Shown here: positions 37,957 to 49,519 of the stretch, piece by piece
Numbering within the stretch: the first letter of the stretch is position 1
Layout: the number at the start of each line of letters is the position of its first letter
Assembly: GCF_023502145.1 (NCBI RefSeq)
Contig: NZ_JAMFLI010000001.1
Span: 186,001 to 250,000 of the forward strand
DNA from: Craterilacuibacter sp. RT1T
GTDB taxonomy: Bacteria > Pseudomonadota > Gammaproteobacteria > Burkholderiales > Chromobacteriaceae
DNA: 64,000 nucleotides
Direction: 5' to 3'
Notes under the pieces: model-generated
Told to the model about the DNA's origin: nothing
The model's input: the letters and a program-made list of their open reading frames with translations, nothing else
The model's database searches: none
Position numbers and translations under genes: made by a program

Positions 37957-39501
37957 ATGAAACCGACAATCGCACTGGTTGGCCGTCCCAATGTGGGCAA
38001 GTCAACCCTGTTTAACCGCCTGACGCGTTCCCGTGACGCGCTGGTTGCCGACCAGCCCGGTCTGACCCGTGACCGTCACTATGGTCATGGCCGCATGGGC
38101 AGCAAGCCCTATCTGGTGATCGACACCGGCGGCTTTGAGCCGGTAGTCGACGATGGCATTCTGTGGGAAATGGCGCGCCAGACCCTGCAGGCTGTGGACG
38201 AGGCGGACGCCATTGTGTTCCTGGTCGATGGCCGTAGCGGCCTGACGCCGCAGGACAAGCTGATTGCTAACCGTCTGCGCCAGAGCCAGCGGCCGATTTT
38301 TCTGGTGGTGAATAAGGCCGAGGGCATGAGCCCTGCCATGGCTGCCGCCGAGTTCCATGAACTGGCTCTGGGGGACCCGTATGCGCTGTCGGCCTCGCAT
38401 GGCGATGGCGTGCGCGAACTGATCGAAACCGTGCTTGAGCGTTTCCCCGACGCGACGGAAGAAGAGGCGAGCAAGCATCCGAAGTTTGCCGTTATCGGAC
38501 GTCCTAACGTCGGCAAGTCGACGCTGGTGAATGCCATCTTGGGTGAAGAGCGCGTGATTGCGTTCGACCAGGCCGGTACCACGCGCGACAGCATCTATAT
38601 CGATTTCGAGCGCGAAGACCGCAACTACACCATTATCGACACCGCCGGCGTGCGTCGTCGCGGCAAGGTCAATGAAACCATTGAGAAATTCTCGGTGATC
38701 AAGACCATGCAGGCGATTGAAGATGCCAATGTGGCGGTGCTGGTGCTGGATGCGCAGCAGGATGTGTCCGAACAGGATGCAACCATTGCCGGCTTTGCGC
38801 TGGAGGCCGGGCGCGCACTGGTGGTGGCGGTGAATAAGTGGGATCACCTCGACAACGAGCAAAGAGAGAAGATCCACCGCGATGTCGCGCGTAAGCTGGC
38901 CTTCCTTGATTTTGCCAAGTTCCACTATATCTCTGCGCTGGAAGGCAAGGGCGTGGGGGAGCTATTCAAGTCGATTGATGCCGCTTACAACGCCGCCATG
39001 AGCAAGCTGCCAACGCCTAAGCTGACCCGTTTGCTGCAACTGGCGATTGAGCGCCAGCAGCCGCCGCGGATAGGCTTGACCCGTCCTAAGTTGCGTTATG
39101 CGCACCAGGGCGGTATGAATCCGCCAATTATCGTGATTCACGGCAATTCGCTGGATAGTGTGCCGGATAGCTACACTCGTTATCTGGAAAACCTGTATCG
39201 TAAAGCTTTCCAGCTGCAAGGTACGCCGCTCAGGGTACAATACAAGTCCAGCGTCAACCCGTATGAGGTTGAAGCCAGTGGCGGCAAGCTCAGCATGCTG
39301 AAACAGCGTGCCGCGAACAAGGCGGAAGCCAAGGCGCGCGAGCAGGCCAAAGAGAAGGAAAAGCTGCCAGCCAAGGCGCGTGTGCCGGCCAAAGGCAAGG
39401 CTGATGGCAAGGTGGCAGTCAAGCCGTTTGGCCGCCCTGGCGCTAAGCCTGCAGCCAAAACCGGTGGCAAGGCGGTAGCCAAGAATCGAACCAAGAAATA
39501 G
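37957..39501 (+). CDS. der: Ribosome biogenesis GTPase Der (EngA)
   Basis: Double GTPase of 514 residues acting in 50S assembly. P-loops GRPNVGKST lie at about 8-16 and 181-189, DTGG and DTAG G3 motifs and NKAE/NKWD G4 motifs follow, and a KH-like domain ends near 440. The last 70 residues or so are very rich in Lys and Ala, longer than in E. coli Der, and probably bind rRNA. Lies 14 bp after bamB. Confidence 0.96.
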   Translation: MKPTIALVGRPNVGKSTLFNRLTRSRDALVADQPGLTRDRHYGHGRMGSKPYLVIDTGGFEPVVDDGILWEMARQTLQAVDEADAIVFLVDGRSGLTPQDKLIANRLRQSQRPIFLVVNKAEGMSPAMAAAEFHELALGDPYALSASHGDGVRELIETVLERFPDATEEEASKHPKFAVIGRPNVGKSTLVNAILGEERVIAFDQAGTTRDSIYIDFEREDRNYTIIDTAGVRRRGKVNETIEKFSVIKTMQAIEDANVAVLVLDAQQDVSEQDATIAGFALEAGRALVVAVNKWDHLDNEQREKIHRDVARKLAFLDFAKFHYISALEGKGVGELFKSIDAAYNAAMSKLPTPKLTRLLQLAIERQQPPRIGLTRPKLRYAHQGGMNPPIIVIHGNSLDSVPDSYTRYLENLYRKAFQLQGTPLRVQYKSSVNPYEVEASGGKLSMLKQRAANKAEAKAREQAKEKEKLPAKARVPAKGKADGKVAVKPFGRPGAKPAAKTGGKAVAKNRTKK

Positions 39502-39589
39502 TACGACGGTATTTTTTATGCTAAAAAGAATTTTGGCACCGTTGTGTTTATCTTGAACGAAAACAATTTACGAAGTTTGGAGAATAAAA

Positions 39590-39856
39590 ATGAGCGCTAA
39601 AGGGCAAATGCTACAAGACCCGTTTCTGAACATTCTGCGCAAGGAGCACGTGCCAGTTTCCATTTATCTGGTGAACGGCATCAAGCTGCAAGGTCAGATC
39701 GAGTCTTTCGATCAGTATGTGGTGCTGCTGAAGAATACCGTGACCCAGATGGTGTACAAGCATGCCATCTCGACCGTTGTACCCGCTCGTGCCGTCAGCA
39801 TTCCGCATGATGGCCCGGGTGCCGCGACCAAGGCAGAAAACCAGTCCGAAGGCTGA
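39590..39856 (+). CDS. hfq: RNA chaperone Hfq
   Basis: Sm-like RNA chaperone of 88 residues. [29 protein letters not shown] is Sm1 and [14 protein letters not shown] is Sm2. It pairs sRNAs with mRNAs; the candidate sRNA at 1537-1617 is a possible client. Preceded by TTGGAGA and an 88-bp gap, so it may have its own promoter, and followed by a hairpin before hflX. Confidence 0.98.
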   Translation: MSAKGQMLQDPFLNILRKEHVPVSIYLVNGIKLQGQIESFDQYVVLLKNTVTQMVYKHAISTVVPARAVSIPHDGPGAATKAENQSEG

Positions 39857-39876
39857 TTCTGTTTTTGCTGTCATAA

Positions 39877-39925
39877 GGGCTGACGGATCCGCCGGCAGGC
39901 GTTTTCTTCAGCCCCTATCTTTTTT
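39877..39925 (+). terminator. Attenuator-like hairpin between hfq and hflX
   Basis: GGGCTGA (39877-39883) pairs with TCAGCCC (39908-39914), enclosing smaller stems (CGCCGGCAGGCG area), and CTATCTTTTTT follows. It ends 16 bases before the hflX start and probably lowers hflX-hflK-hflC expression relative to hfq. Confidence 0.55.
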
Positions 39926-39940
39926 AAAGACGGGAAAGCC

Positions 39941-41080
39941 GTGTTCGATCGTCCCGATCAGGGCGACCAGGCCATTCTGGTTTGTCTGGATTTTGGTGAG
40001 GCCGACTATGAGGAGGGGGTGCAGGAATGTACCGACCTCGTTAAAAGTGCCGGCGTCAGCATTCAAGGCGTGCTGCGCGGCAAGCGCAGCCGGCCCGATC
40101 CAGCCTTGTTCGCCGGTAAAGGCAAGGTTGAGGAGCTGGCCGCTCTGGTAAGGGCGAGCGAAGCCGATGTGGTGATTTTCAATCACCAGTTGTCGCCTGG
40201 GCAGGAACGCAATCTGGAGCGCGTGCTGCAGTGCCGGGTGATAGATCGTAGCAGTTTGATTCTTGATATCTTTGCGCAGCGTGCGCGCAGCCATGAGGGC
40301 AAGCTGCAGGTCGAGTTGGCCCAGTTGTCACATCTGGCGACGCGGCTGGTTCGCGGCTGGACCCACCTTGAGCGGCAAAAAGGGGGGATCGGCCTGCGTG
40401 GCCCCGGGGAAACCCAGCTGGAAACCGACCGCCGTTTGCTGGGTAATCGGGTCAAGATGCTGAAGGACAGGCTGGTTCAGGTGCAAAAGCAGCGCCATAC
40501 CCAGCGTCGTGGCCGTATCCGTGCCGGTTTTGCCTCGGTTTCCATCGTTGGCTACACCAATGCCGGTAAGTCGACCTTGTTTAATAGCCTGACCAAGGCG
40601 CGTATTTACGCGGCTGACCAGTTGTTTGCCACCCTGGACACCACCAGCCGGCGTTTATTCCTGAATCAGGATTGCTCCATTGTTTTGTCGGACACTGTCG
40701 GTTTTATCCGCGATTTGCCGCATACGCTGGTGGCCGCCTTTCGCGCTACGCTGGAAGAAACCGTGCAGGCCGATCTGTTGCTGCATGTGGTGGACTCTGC
40801 CAGCAGTATGCGCGAGCAGCAGATAGCGGCGGTCAATCAGGTGCTGGCCGAAATTGCGGCGGATACGATTCCACAGTTGATAGTGTGGAATAAGACGGAT
40901 TTACGTGGTTTGCCGCCCGAAATCGAGTACGATGATAGCGGGCGACCGGTTTCAGTTCGTGTTTCTGCATTGACAGGAGAAGGGCTGGAACTCTTGCGTA
41001 CAGCTATTGCCCTACTTGTTTCAGATGATTTATCCCAAGAACCTAACCAAAAAGACCCCGATTGCGATGTCACAATTTGA
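39941..41080 (+). CDS. hflX: Ribosome-associated GTPase HflX
   Basis: GTPase of 379 residues that rescues or splits stalled ribosomes. The HflX N-terminal domain has SRPDPALFAGKGKVEEL and GIGLRGPGETQLETDRR; the P-loop is GYTNAGKST at about 204-212, followed by DTVGFIRDLPH. The start is GTG at 39941. Its end overlaps hflK by 14 bp. Confidence 0.95.
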   Translation: MFDRPDQGDQAILVCLDFGEADYEEGVQECTDLVKSAGVSIQGVLRGKRSRPDPALFAGKGKVEELAALVRASEADVVIFNHQLSPGQERNLERVLQCRVIDRSSLILDIFAQRARSHEGKLQVELAQLSHLATRLVRGWTHLERQKGGIGLRGPGETQLETDRRLLGNRVKMLKDRLVQVQKQRHTQRRGRIRAGFASVSIVGYTNAGKSTLFNSLTKARIYAADQLFATLDTTSRRLFLNQDCSIVLSDTVGFIRDLPHTLVAAFRATLEETVQADLLLHVVDSASSMREQQIAAVNQVLAEIAADTIPQLIVWNKTDLRGLPPEIEYDDSGRPVSVRVSALTGEGLELLRTAIALLVSDDLSQEPNQKDPDCDVTI

Positions 41081-42290
41081 CCCGAACCGAGGCCGTGGAG
41101 GTAATGACGGCCCGCCTGACCTGGACGAAATTTTTCGCCGCCTGAATCAGAAGCTGTCGCGCCTGCTGGGCGCCAAGCCACCTGTTGCCGGTGGTAGCCC
41201 TAGCCCCGAAGTTTCGCCAAGCGGCATGTTCCGTGGTGGCGCACTGGCAATCGTGGGGGTGGCGGCTGCCCTGTGGCTGGGTAGCGGATTTTATGTAGTA
41301 GATGCCAGTGAAGAAGGCGTGGTTTTGCGTCTGGGCAGCTATTCGCGTACGACCGGACCGGGTTTGGGTTGGCATTTGCCATACCCGTTCGAGAAGGTCG
41401 AGATTGTCAACCTGACCGAGGTGCGCAGTCTGGAGATCGGCTACCGCGGCAGTGCTAAAAACCGTATCCCGGAAGAGGCGCTGATGCTGACCGATGACCA
41501 GAACATCATCGATGTCCAGTTCTCGGTGCAATACGATATCAAGGATGCCAAGGAGTTCCTGTTCAATAATGCTGCACGGGAAAAGGATGCCAAGGATATC
41601 GTCAAGCAGGCTGCTGAGACGGCTATCCGCGAGGTGGTCGGGCGCAACAAGGTCGACTTTGTGCTGAACGAGGGGCGTGCCCAGATTGCGGTCGAAGCCC
41701 AGACGCTAATCCAGCAGATTGTGGATCGCTACAAGCTCGGCATTCGTATTGCCAAGGTCAACATCAACGATGTGCAACCGCCACAGGCCGTAAGCGCAGC
41801 ATTTGATGACGCGGTTAAGGCCGGTCAGGACAAGGAAAAGCTGCGTAACGAAGGGCAGGCCTACGCCAATGATGTGATTCCGAAAGCCCGGGGCCTGGCC
41901 TCGCGTCTGATGGAAGAGGCCGAAGGTTATCGTCAGCGGGTGGTTGATAATGCCGAAGGTGATGCTTCGCGCTTTACTTCGGTACTGTCTCAGTACACCA
42001 AGGCACCTAAGGTCATGCGTGATCGCATGTACTACGACATGATGCAGCAGGTAATGAGCAATACCTCCAAGGTAGTGGTTGACCAGAAAGGCGGCGGTAA
42101 TCTTCTGTATCTGCCGCTGGACAAGTTGATGCAGCAAGCGACGCCGGGAGCTAACCCTGGCCAGGCCGCGCCTGCCGCCGTGCCTGCCCCTGCCGTGGCG
42201 GCCAAGCCGGCTGCCGTTGCCCCCGTGCGCAGCGGGCGTGACCTGACAGACCGCGCCGGGCGGACTGCTGAAACTACGGGCGAGGAGTAA
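41067..42290 (+). CDS. hflK: FtsH protease modulator HflK
   Basis: SPFH/prohibitin-type membrane protein of 407 residues. It begins SQFDPNRGRGGNDGPPDLDEIFRRL, a typical Gly-rich HflK head, then one transmembrane helix at about 57-76 and the SPFH domain (EEGVVLRLGSYSRTTGPGLGWHLPYPFEKVEIVN). The C-terminal 50 residues are Ala/Pro-rich. With HflC it forms a large cage around FtsH. The start is the ATG at 41067, inside the hflX end. Confidence 0.95.
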   Translation: MSQFDPNRGRGGNDGPPDLDEIFRRLNQKLSRLLGAKPPVAGGSPSPEVSPSGMFRGGALAIVGVAAALWLGSGFYVVDASEEGVVLRLGSYSRTTGPGLGWHLPYPFEKVEIVNLTEVRSLEIGYRGSAKNRIPEEALMLTDDQNIIDVQFSVQYDIKDAKEFLFNNAAREKDAKDIVKQAAETAIREVVGRNKVDFVLNEGRAQIAVEAQTLIQQIVDRYKLGIRIAKVNINDVQPPQAVSAAFDDAVKAGQDKEKLRNEGQAYANDVIPKARGLASRLMEEAEGYRQRVVDNAEGDASRFTSVLSQYTKAPKVMRDRMYYDMMQQVMSNTSKVVVDQKGGGNLLYLPLDKLMQQATPGANPGQAAPAAVPAPAVAAKPAAVAPVRSGRDLTDRAGRTAETTGEE

Positions 42291-42293
42291 ACC

Positions 42294-43169
42294 ATGGATA
42301 AACTGATACCGACCCTGGTCGCGCTGGTCGCGGGCCTGTTGCTGCTTTCCATGTCGATGTTTACCGTGGATCAGCGCCAGTACGCAATGGTGTTCCAGTT
42401 TGGTGAGGTGGTTCGCATCATCTCCAAGCCGGGCATACAGTTCAAAGTGCCTTTCCTGCAGAATGTGCGTTATTTTGACAAGCGTACCCAGACTATCGAT
42501 GCCGAAGCACCTGAGCTCTTTAATACGCGCGAGAAAAAGAACGTATTGGTCGACAGCTATGTGAAGTGGCGCGTAGTCAATGTCGAGCAGTTCTATAAGA
42601 GCGTGGGGGGCAACGAGCTGGCTGCCGTGGCACGCCTGAAGCAGATCATTAATGACGGCTTGCGCGCCGAGTTCGGTCAGAAGGATGTTTCTGATGTGAT
42701 TTCCGGCAAGCGCGAACAGGTGATGGCGGTCGTAAAGCAGCGCGCTGACACAGAAGCACGTAAAATGGGCGTCGAAATTCTCGATGTACGCTTAAAGCGC
42801 GTCGATTTTCCGGATAAAATCAGCACGTCGGTGTACGAGCGCATGCGCTCCGAGCGCTTGACCGTTGCCAGCCAGTTGCGCAGTGAAGGTGCGGCCGAGG
42901 CCGAACGTATCCGTGCCGATGCCGATCGTCAGCGCGAGATCATCCTGTCGCAAGCCTACAAGGATGCGCAGCGGATCAAGGGTGAGGGCGATGCCAAGTC
43001 GGGGGCGATTTATGCCCAGGCTTACGGCAATAATCCCGAGTTCTATGCGTTCTGGCGTAGCATGCAGGCCTACAAGGAATCGTTCAAGAACAAGAGCGAT
43101 GTGATGGTCTTGCAGCCTGACTCTGCGTTCTTCAAGTATTTCAAGAACCCAGCGGCAGCTGGAAAGTAG
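42294..43169 (+). CDS. hflC: FtsH protease modulator HflC
   Basis: SPFH protein of 291 residues: N-terminal transmembrane helix (LIPTLVALVAGLLLLSMSMFTVDQ), then the HflC-specific VFQFGEVVRIISKPGIQFKVPFLQNVRYFDKR block, and a long helical region with EAERIRADADRQRE. It starts 3 bp after hflK. FtsH control links it to LapB/LpxC regulation encoded upstream. Confidence 0.96.
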   Translation: MDKLIPTLVALVAGLLLLSMSMFTVDQRQYAMVFQFGEVVRIISKPGIQFKVPFLQNVRYFDKRTQTIDAEAPELFNTREKKNVLVDSYVKWRVVNVEQFYKSVGGNELAAVARLKQIINDGLRAEFGQKDVSDVISGKREQVMAVVKQRADTEARKMGVEILDVRLKRVDFPDKISTSVYERMRSERLTVASQLRSEGAAEAERIRADADRQREIILSQAYKDAQRIKGEGDAKSGAIYAQAYGNNPEFYAFWRSMQAYKESFKNKSDVMVLQPDSAFFKYFKNPAAAGK

Positions 43170-43187
43170 TAATATCATCCTTTATCA

Positions 43188-43243
43188 GCCGGGCAACCGG
43201 CTGATTCGTTGAAGCCAAGGCGGGAGTGTCTCCCGCCTTTTAT
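43188..43243 (+). terminator. Two hairpins and intrinsic terminator between hflC and hisZ
   Basis: A small stem AGCCGG/CCGGCT (43188-43203) is followed by a stronger one, AAGGCGGGAG with CTCCCGCCTT, and a TTTATT tail ending near 43243. The tail lies about 20 bp before the hisZ ATG, so hisZ-purA may depend on read-through or a close internal promoter. Confidence 0.75.
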
Positions 43244-43261
43244 TGTGTAGCGATTTCAAAT

Positions 43262-45746
<2,485 letters not shown>

Positions 45747-45764
45747 GCGCTGTTTTGCACCGAC

Positions 45765-45791
45765 AAAAAGACCCGCTTGGCGGGTCTTTTT
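45765..45791 (+). terminator. Intrinsic terminator after purA
   Basis: AAAAAGACCCGC and GCGGGTCTTTTT form a 12-bp perfect stem with a three-base loop. The T run makes it efficient on the plus strand and the A run on the other side makes it bidirectional. It ends the long ndk-to-purA cluster. Confidence 0.93.
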
Positions 45792-45895
45792 GCATTTTCA
45801 GCGTGAGCGAAGGGCGTCGCATGCTTGAGGGCGACGCGCTTCGTGCGTAAGCTTGCGTTTTTCGGCCTTATGGCCTTATCTACGCGACGTTTTCC

Positions 45896-47266
45896 ATGCA
45901 CATCCATATCCTAGGCATTTGTGGCACTTTTATGGGCGGTATTGCCGCCATCGCCAAGCAGGCGGGGCACCGCGTCACCGGCTGCGACACCCATGTTTAC
46001 CCGCCGATGAGCAGCCAGCTCGAAGCGATGGGCATAGAGCTTATCGAAGGTTTTGGCGCCGAGCAGATTGCGCTGGAGCCGGATATGTATGTGGTCGGGA
46101 ATGTGGTGACGCGCGGCAAGCCCTTGATGGAAGAGATTCTCGATCGCGGCCTGCCGTATATTTCTGGTCCGCAGTGGCTGGCCGAGCATGTCTTGCAGGG
46201 GCGCTGGGTACTGGCGGTTGCCGGTACCCATGGCAAAACGACGACTAGCGCCATGCTGGCCTGGATACTGGAAGATGCGGGTCTGGCGCCGGGCTTTTTG
46301 ATTGGTGGCATTCCGGAGAATTTTGGCATTTCGGCCCGCTTGCCGGGCGCGCCGCTGCAGGATCCGGCTAGCGAAAGCCCGTTTTTCGTGATCGAGGCCG
46401 ACGAGTACGATACCGCGTTTTTCGATAAGCGTTCCAAGTTTGTCCATTACCGCCCGCGCACGGCCGTGCTGAACAATCTCGAGTTCGATCACGCTGATAT
46501 TTTTGCCGACCTGCCGGCGATAGAGACCCAGTTCCATCACTTGGTACGTACCGTGCCGTCCAAAGGGCTGATCGTGGCCAATGGCCGCGAGGCGGCGCTG
46601 GAGCGGGTGCTGGCGCGCGGTTGCTGGACACCGGTCGAGCGTTTTGGCGGCGAGACGGACTGGCAAGTAGGCCATGTCGACAGTGACGGCAGTTTTGAAG
46701 TCAAGCTGGATGGCGTGTTGCAGGGCGTGGTGCACTGGGGTCTGTTAGGCGAACACAACCGGCTTAACGCCATCGCGGCGATTGCCGCTGCGCGTCATGC
46801 CGGGGTAACGGTCAAGCAGGGGATCGATGCCTTGTCGCGCTTTGTGAATGTGAAGCGGCGCATGGAAGTGAAGGGTGTGGTGCGCGGGGTGACCGTGTAC
46901 GATGATTTTGCCCATCACCCGACGGCGATCGCGACCACGGTTGCCGGCCTGCGTGCCAAGGTCGGCAATGCGCGCATTCTGGCGGTGCTGGAGCCGCGCT
47001 CCAATACCATGAAGCTGGGTGCCATGAAGGACGCGCTGGCAGGCTCGCTGGGCGATGCCGATCTGGTGTATTGCTATGGTGCCAATCTGGGCTGGGATCC
47101 GGCGCAGGCTCTGGCGCCTCTGGGAGAGGCGGCGGCCAGTTTTGATGATCTGGATGCTTTGCTTGCCGCTGTCGTGAGCGACGCACGGGCGGGGGATCAG
47201 ATCCTGGTGATGAGTAATGGCGGCTTTGGCGGCATACACGGCAAGCTTTTGGCCGCACTCGCTTAA
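45896..47266 (+). CDS. mpl: UDP-N-acetylmuramate:L-Ala-gamma-D-Glu-meso-DAP ligase
   Basis: Peptidoglycan recycling ligase of 456 residues that attaches recovered tripeptide to UDP-MurNAc. HIHILGICGTFMGGIAAIAKQAG is the Mpl-specific N-terminus, distinguishing it from MurC, and GTHGKTTTSAM (about 110-120) is the ATP site, followed by EADEYDTAFFDKRSKF. It stands alone between two terminators. Confidence 0.95.
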   Translation: MHIHILGICGTFMGGIAAIAKQAGHRVTGCDTHVYPPMSSQLEAMGIELIEGFGAEQIALEPDMYVVGNVVTRGKPLMEEILDRGLPYISGPQWLAEHVLQGRWVLAVAGTHGKTTTSAMLAWILEDAGLAPGFLIGGIPENFGISARLPGAPLQDPASESPFFVIEADEYDTAFFDKRSKFVHYRPRTAVLNNLEFDHADIFADLPAIETQFHHLVRTVPSKGLIVANGREAALERVLARGCWTPVERFGGETDWQVGHVDSDGSFEVKLDGVLQGVVHWGLLGEHNRLNAIAAIAAARHAGVTVKQGIDALSRFVNVKRRMEVKGVVRGVTVYDDFAHHPTAIATTVAGLRAKVGNARILAVLEPRSNTMKLGAMKDALAGSLGDADLVYCYGANLGWDPAQALAPLGEAAASFDDLDALLAAVVSDARAGDQILVMSNGGFGGIHGKLLAALA

Positions 47267-47285
47267 AGCGTGCTGCGCGATGTAA

Positions 47286-47317
47286 AAAAGGAGGTCCCTT
47301 GCGGAGCCTCCTTTTTT
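47286..47317. terminator. Bidirectional terminator between mpl and the transporter gene
   Basis: AAAAAAGGAGG and CCTCCTTTTTT form an 11-bp stem with A and T runs on either side, between the convergent mpl and transporter genes, so it serves both. Confidence 0.9.
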
Positions 47318-47348
47318 CATATCAGCACTGTGCGCTGCCGTATATCGC

Positions 47349-48650
47349 TTACTTGATGAAGTCGAACAGGATGGCGGTCATCGCCAGCAGACCCATTACG
47401 ACAACAAACACATTGCTGATCGCGCCGCGATGTTCTTTCATCGCCGGGATCTTGCTGATGGCGTACATAGGCATCAGGTACAGGATGGCGGCGATAATCG
47501 GGCCGCCCAGTGCTTCGATCATGCCCAGGATACTAGGGTTGATCACGGCAACCGCCCAGATGGTCAGTACCATGAATACCTGGATGAAGCGGTTGATCTT
47601 CTTGGTGTCCGGGGTTTTGCCGTGGCTGCGCATCTGCTTGACGATGATGCCGTTCATGCCTTCTGCCGCGCCCAGATAGTGGCCGAAGAAGGAGGAAACG
47701 ATGGCAACGAAAGCAACCAGCGGGCCGAAGTAGGAAACAAAGCCGCTGTTATGTACGTTGGCAAGGTAGGACAGGATAGGCAGGTTCTGTGCCTTGGCAT
47801 CCGCCAGCTGGGCCGGGGTCAGCGACAGCACGGAAGAGAACACGAACAGCATCACGAAACCGACCAACATGAAGGAGGTGTTGCGCAGGATCTGGTCGGC
47901 CTTTTTACGGGCATGCACACCGTATTCGCGGCGCTGGGCGACGGCGAACTGGGAAATGGCAGGCGAGTGGTTAAAGGCAAAGACCAGAACCGGGATCGTC
48001 AGCCATACGGTGCCCAAGGCATCGACAGCGGACGGCATCACCATCAGTGCATCCATTTTCCAGTCAGGAATCAGATACAGCGACATAAAGGCCAGAATGC
48101 CGACCAGCGGGTACACCAAAAACTGGGTCACCTTGAGCATCAGCTTTTCGCCGGCCAGCATGACCGACATCATGCCCATGATCAGCACGATGGACAGCAG
48201 AGCGCGCGGTGGCGATTCCATACCCAGCTGGTTGACGATAAAGCTGTCTACGGTGTTGGTGATGCCGACACCGTAGATCAGAACGATAGGGTAGATCGCG
48301 AAGAAGTAGAGCAGGGTAATGGCTTTACCCGCGCCTACGCCGAAGTGCTCTTCTACCACTTCGGTGATGTCGCTGCCTTCTTTGGCCGACGAGCAGACAA
48401 AGCGCGACAGACCGCGGTGGGCGAGGAAGGTCATCGGGCCGATCAAGAGCGCCATCAGGACCAGTGGCCAGAAACCGCCCATACCGGCGTTGATAGGCAG
48501 GAACAGAATGCCGGCACCGACCGCGGTGCCGAACAGGCTGAGCATCCAGGTCGTATCGCGGCTATTCCAGGCCGGGAAAGCAGGCAGAGCGGCTTTGGCA
48601 TGCGAGCCGGACGGTTTGTTGTCCGGTGTAGCGACGGCTTCGTGAGTCAT
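47349..48650 (-). CDS. Serine/threonine-type amino acid transporter (HAAAP/SdaC family)
   Basis: Inner-membrane permease of 433 residues with about 11 hydrophobic helices. The [31 protein letters not shown] opening and the [15 protein letters not shown] segment match the SdaC/DlsT/YhaO branch of proton-coupled amino acid symporters. The substrate is probably L-serine or a related amino acid; serB lies 0.9 kb away, which is suggestive only. The upstream region holds several repeats that may be regulatory. Confidence 0.86.
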   Translation of the reverse strand: MTHEAVATPDNKPSGSHAKAALPAFPAWNSRDTTWMLSLFGTAVGAGILFLPINAGMGGFWPLVLMALLIGPMTFLAHRGLSRFVCSSAKEGSDITEVVEEHFGVGAGKAITLLYFFAIYPIVLIYGVGITNTVDSFIVNQLGMESPPRALLSIVLIMGMMSVMLAGEKLMLKVTQFLVYPLVGILAFMSLYLIPDWKMDALMVMPSAVDALGTVWLTIPVLVFAFNHSPAISQFAVAQRREYGVHARKKADQILRNTSFMLVGFVMLFVFSSVLSLTPAQLADAKAQNLPILSYLANVHNSGFVSYFGPLVAFVAIVSSFFGHYLGAAEGMNGIIVKQMRSHGKTPDTKKINRFIQVFMVLTIWAVAVINPSILGMIEALGGPIIAAILYLMPMYAISKIPAMKEHRGAISNVFVVVMGLLAMTAILFDFIK

Positions 48651-48713
48651 GTTTGATTATCCGTAATGCGTAAATGGTTGTTGCTATTGTTTGGCGATAA
48701 AGCCTGCGCTGGA

Positions 48714-48737
48714 TGTCAGTATCACTTGCTACTGACA
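48714..48737. promoter_or_regulatory. Perfect inverted repeat upstream of the serine-type transporter
   Basis: TGTCAGTA (48714-48721) and TACTGACA (48730-48737) form a perfect 8-bp inverted repeat with an 8-base spacer, 64 bp upstream of the transporter start. It looks like a dimeric repressor or activator site; the protein is unknown. Confidence 0.5.
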
Positions 48738-48798
48738 GTCAATGCTGTTTGCCCGCCTGCTTATTTAGGGTTTTATGCCCGTAATTAGAATTGTTTCT

Positions 48799-48840
48799 AT
48801 TTATTAAGATCATTTTATTATCATTTATTTATTAAGATCA
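48799..48840. repeat. Two 14-bp direct repeats, ATTTATTAAGATCA
   Basis: Identical copies lie at 48799-48812 and 48827-48840, 28 bp apart start to start, in a very AT-rich stretch upstream of the transporter gene. They may be paired activator sites; the region otherwise holds no gene. Confidence 0.6.
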
Positions 48841-48843
48841 ATA

Positions 48844-48883
48844 AAAAATGAGCACTCGCAAGCAATATGCGGGTGCTCATTTT
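48844..48883 (-). terminator. Strong hairpin terminator downstream of the serB operon
   Basis: AAAATGAGCACTCGC and GCGGGTGCTCATTTT form a 15-bp stem with one G-U pair; on the minus strand a T-rich tract follows. It lies 133 bp beyond the stop of the gene at 49016 and probably ends the serB transcript. The intervening 130 bp contain nothing I can assign. Confidence 0.8.
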
Positions 48884-49015
48884 ATGTCGTATGGTTTTTA
48901 TTTTGTTCGATTTACGACTTTGCTTGTTCGTTTGCGGCTATTTGTATGGTTTACTAGCGTTTGTCTGGAGGTTGCAGGTGAGGACGAGTTTATATTGTTC
49001 GGAAGTGAATGCTTG

Positions 49016-49519
49016 TTAACGTCGGGAAATTTGTTCGCGATGACGCCGAAAAATCCATTTTTCCCACAAAGGACGGGTGTTGTCGCTTAAGGCATCCTCG
49101 ATGGAGGCCGTGATCGTATAGCCTTGCGGCCCTTCGCTCTGGCAGGCCAATACCGTGGCCGGCAGGAACAGCGTGAGAGCCGAGTCGGCATGCGGGCTTA
49201 ACTGCAGCAGAAGGTTCGCGCCGGGGCTTTGGTCTTGCTCGCTATGCCAGGCCAGACTATTCAGGCCCAGGCGGCAGGGGTGCAAGGGGGCACTGTCCGG
49301 ATGGCGGGAGAGCAGGGCGACTTCCAGTGCCAGATCCAGTTTGGCCTCCAGACGCTGCAGTTGCGGGTCGGCATCGCTGCGCTGCTCGGTTGGGGCGGCC
49401 AGAATACGCAGGGCCAGGCGGGTCTCGCGTGCCAGCTTGGCGTTATAGTGGCTGTGTGGCGCCAGAGCCAGCGGCAGTTCTGCATCGAACGACACCGTGT
49501 CCAGTTCGGGTAGTCTCAC
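49016..49519 (-). CDS. Hypothetical protein downstream of serB
   Basis: Protein of 167 residues that I do not recognise with confidence. It is soluble, rich in Leu, Ala, Arg and Glu, with a helical middle (LARETRLALRILAAPTEQ...LEAKLDLALEVALLSRH), a region of beta character (LLLQLSPHADSALTLFLPATVLAC) and an Arg-rich tail (WIFRRHREQISRR). The overall pattern is compatible with an atypical PilZ-type c-di-GMP receptor, but the usual RxxxR and DxSxxG motifs are not evident. It overlaps the end of serB by 4 bp, so it is translationally coupled. Confidence 0.65.
   Translation of the reverse strand: MRLPELDTVSFDAELPLALAPHSHYNAKLARETRLALRILAAPTEQRSDADPQLQRLEAKLDLALEVALLSRHPDSAPLHPCRLGLNSLAWHSEQDQSPGANLLLQLSPHADSALTLFLPATVLACQSEGPQGYTITASIEDALSDNTRPLWEKWIFRRHREQISRR

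Noticed and set aside
39533-39550. Possible sigma-54 promoter (TTGGCAC) before hfq
   Set aside because: The -12 GC element at the required spacing is missing.
48848-49090. 80-codon open frame downstream of the transporter region
   Set aside because: It begins inside a terminator hairpin and overlaps the end of the gene at 49016; no ribosome site.
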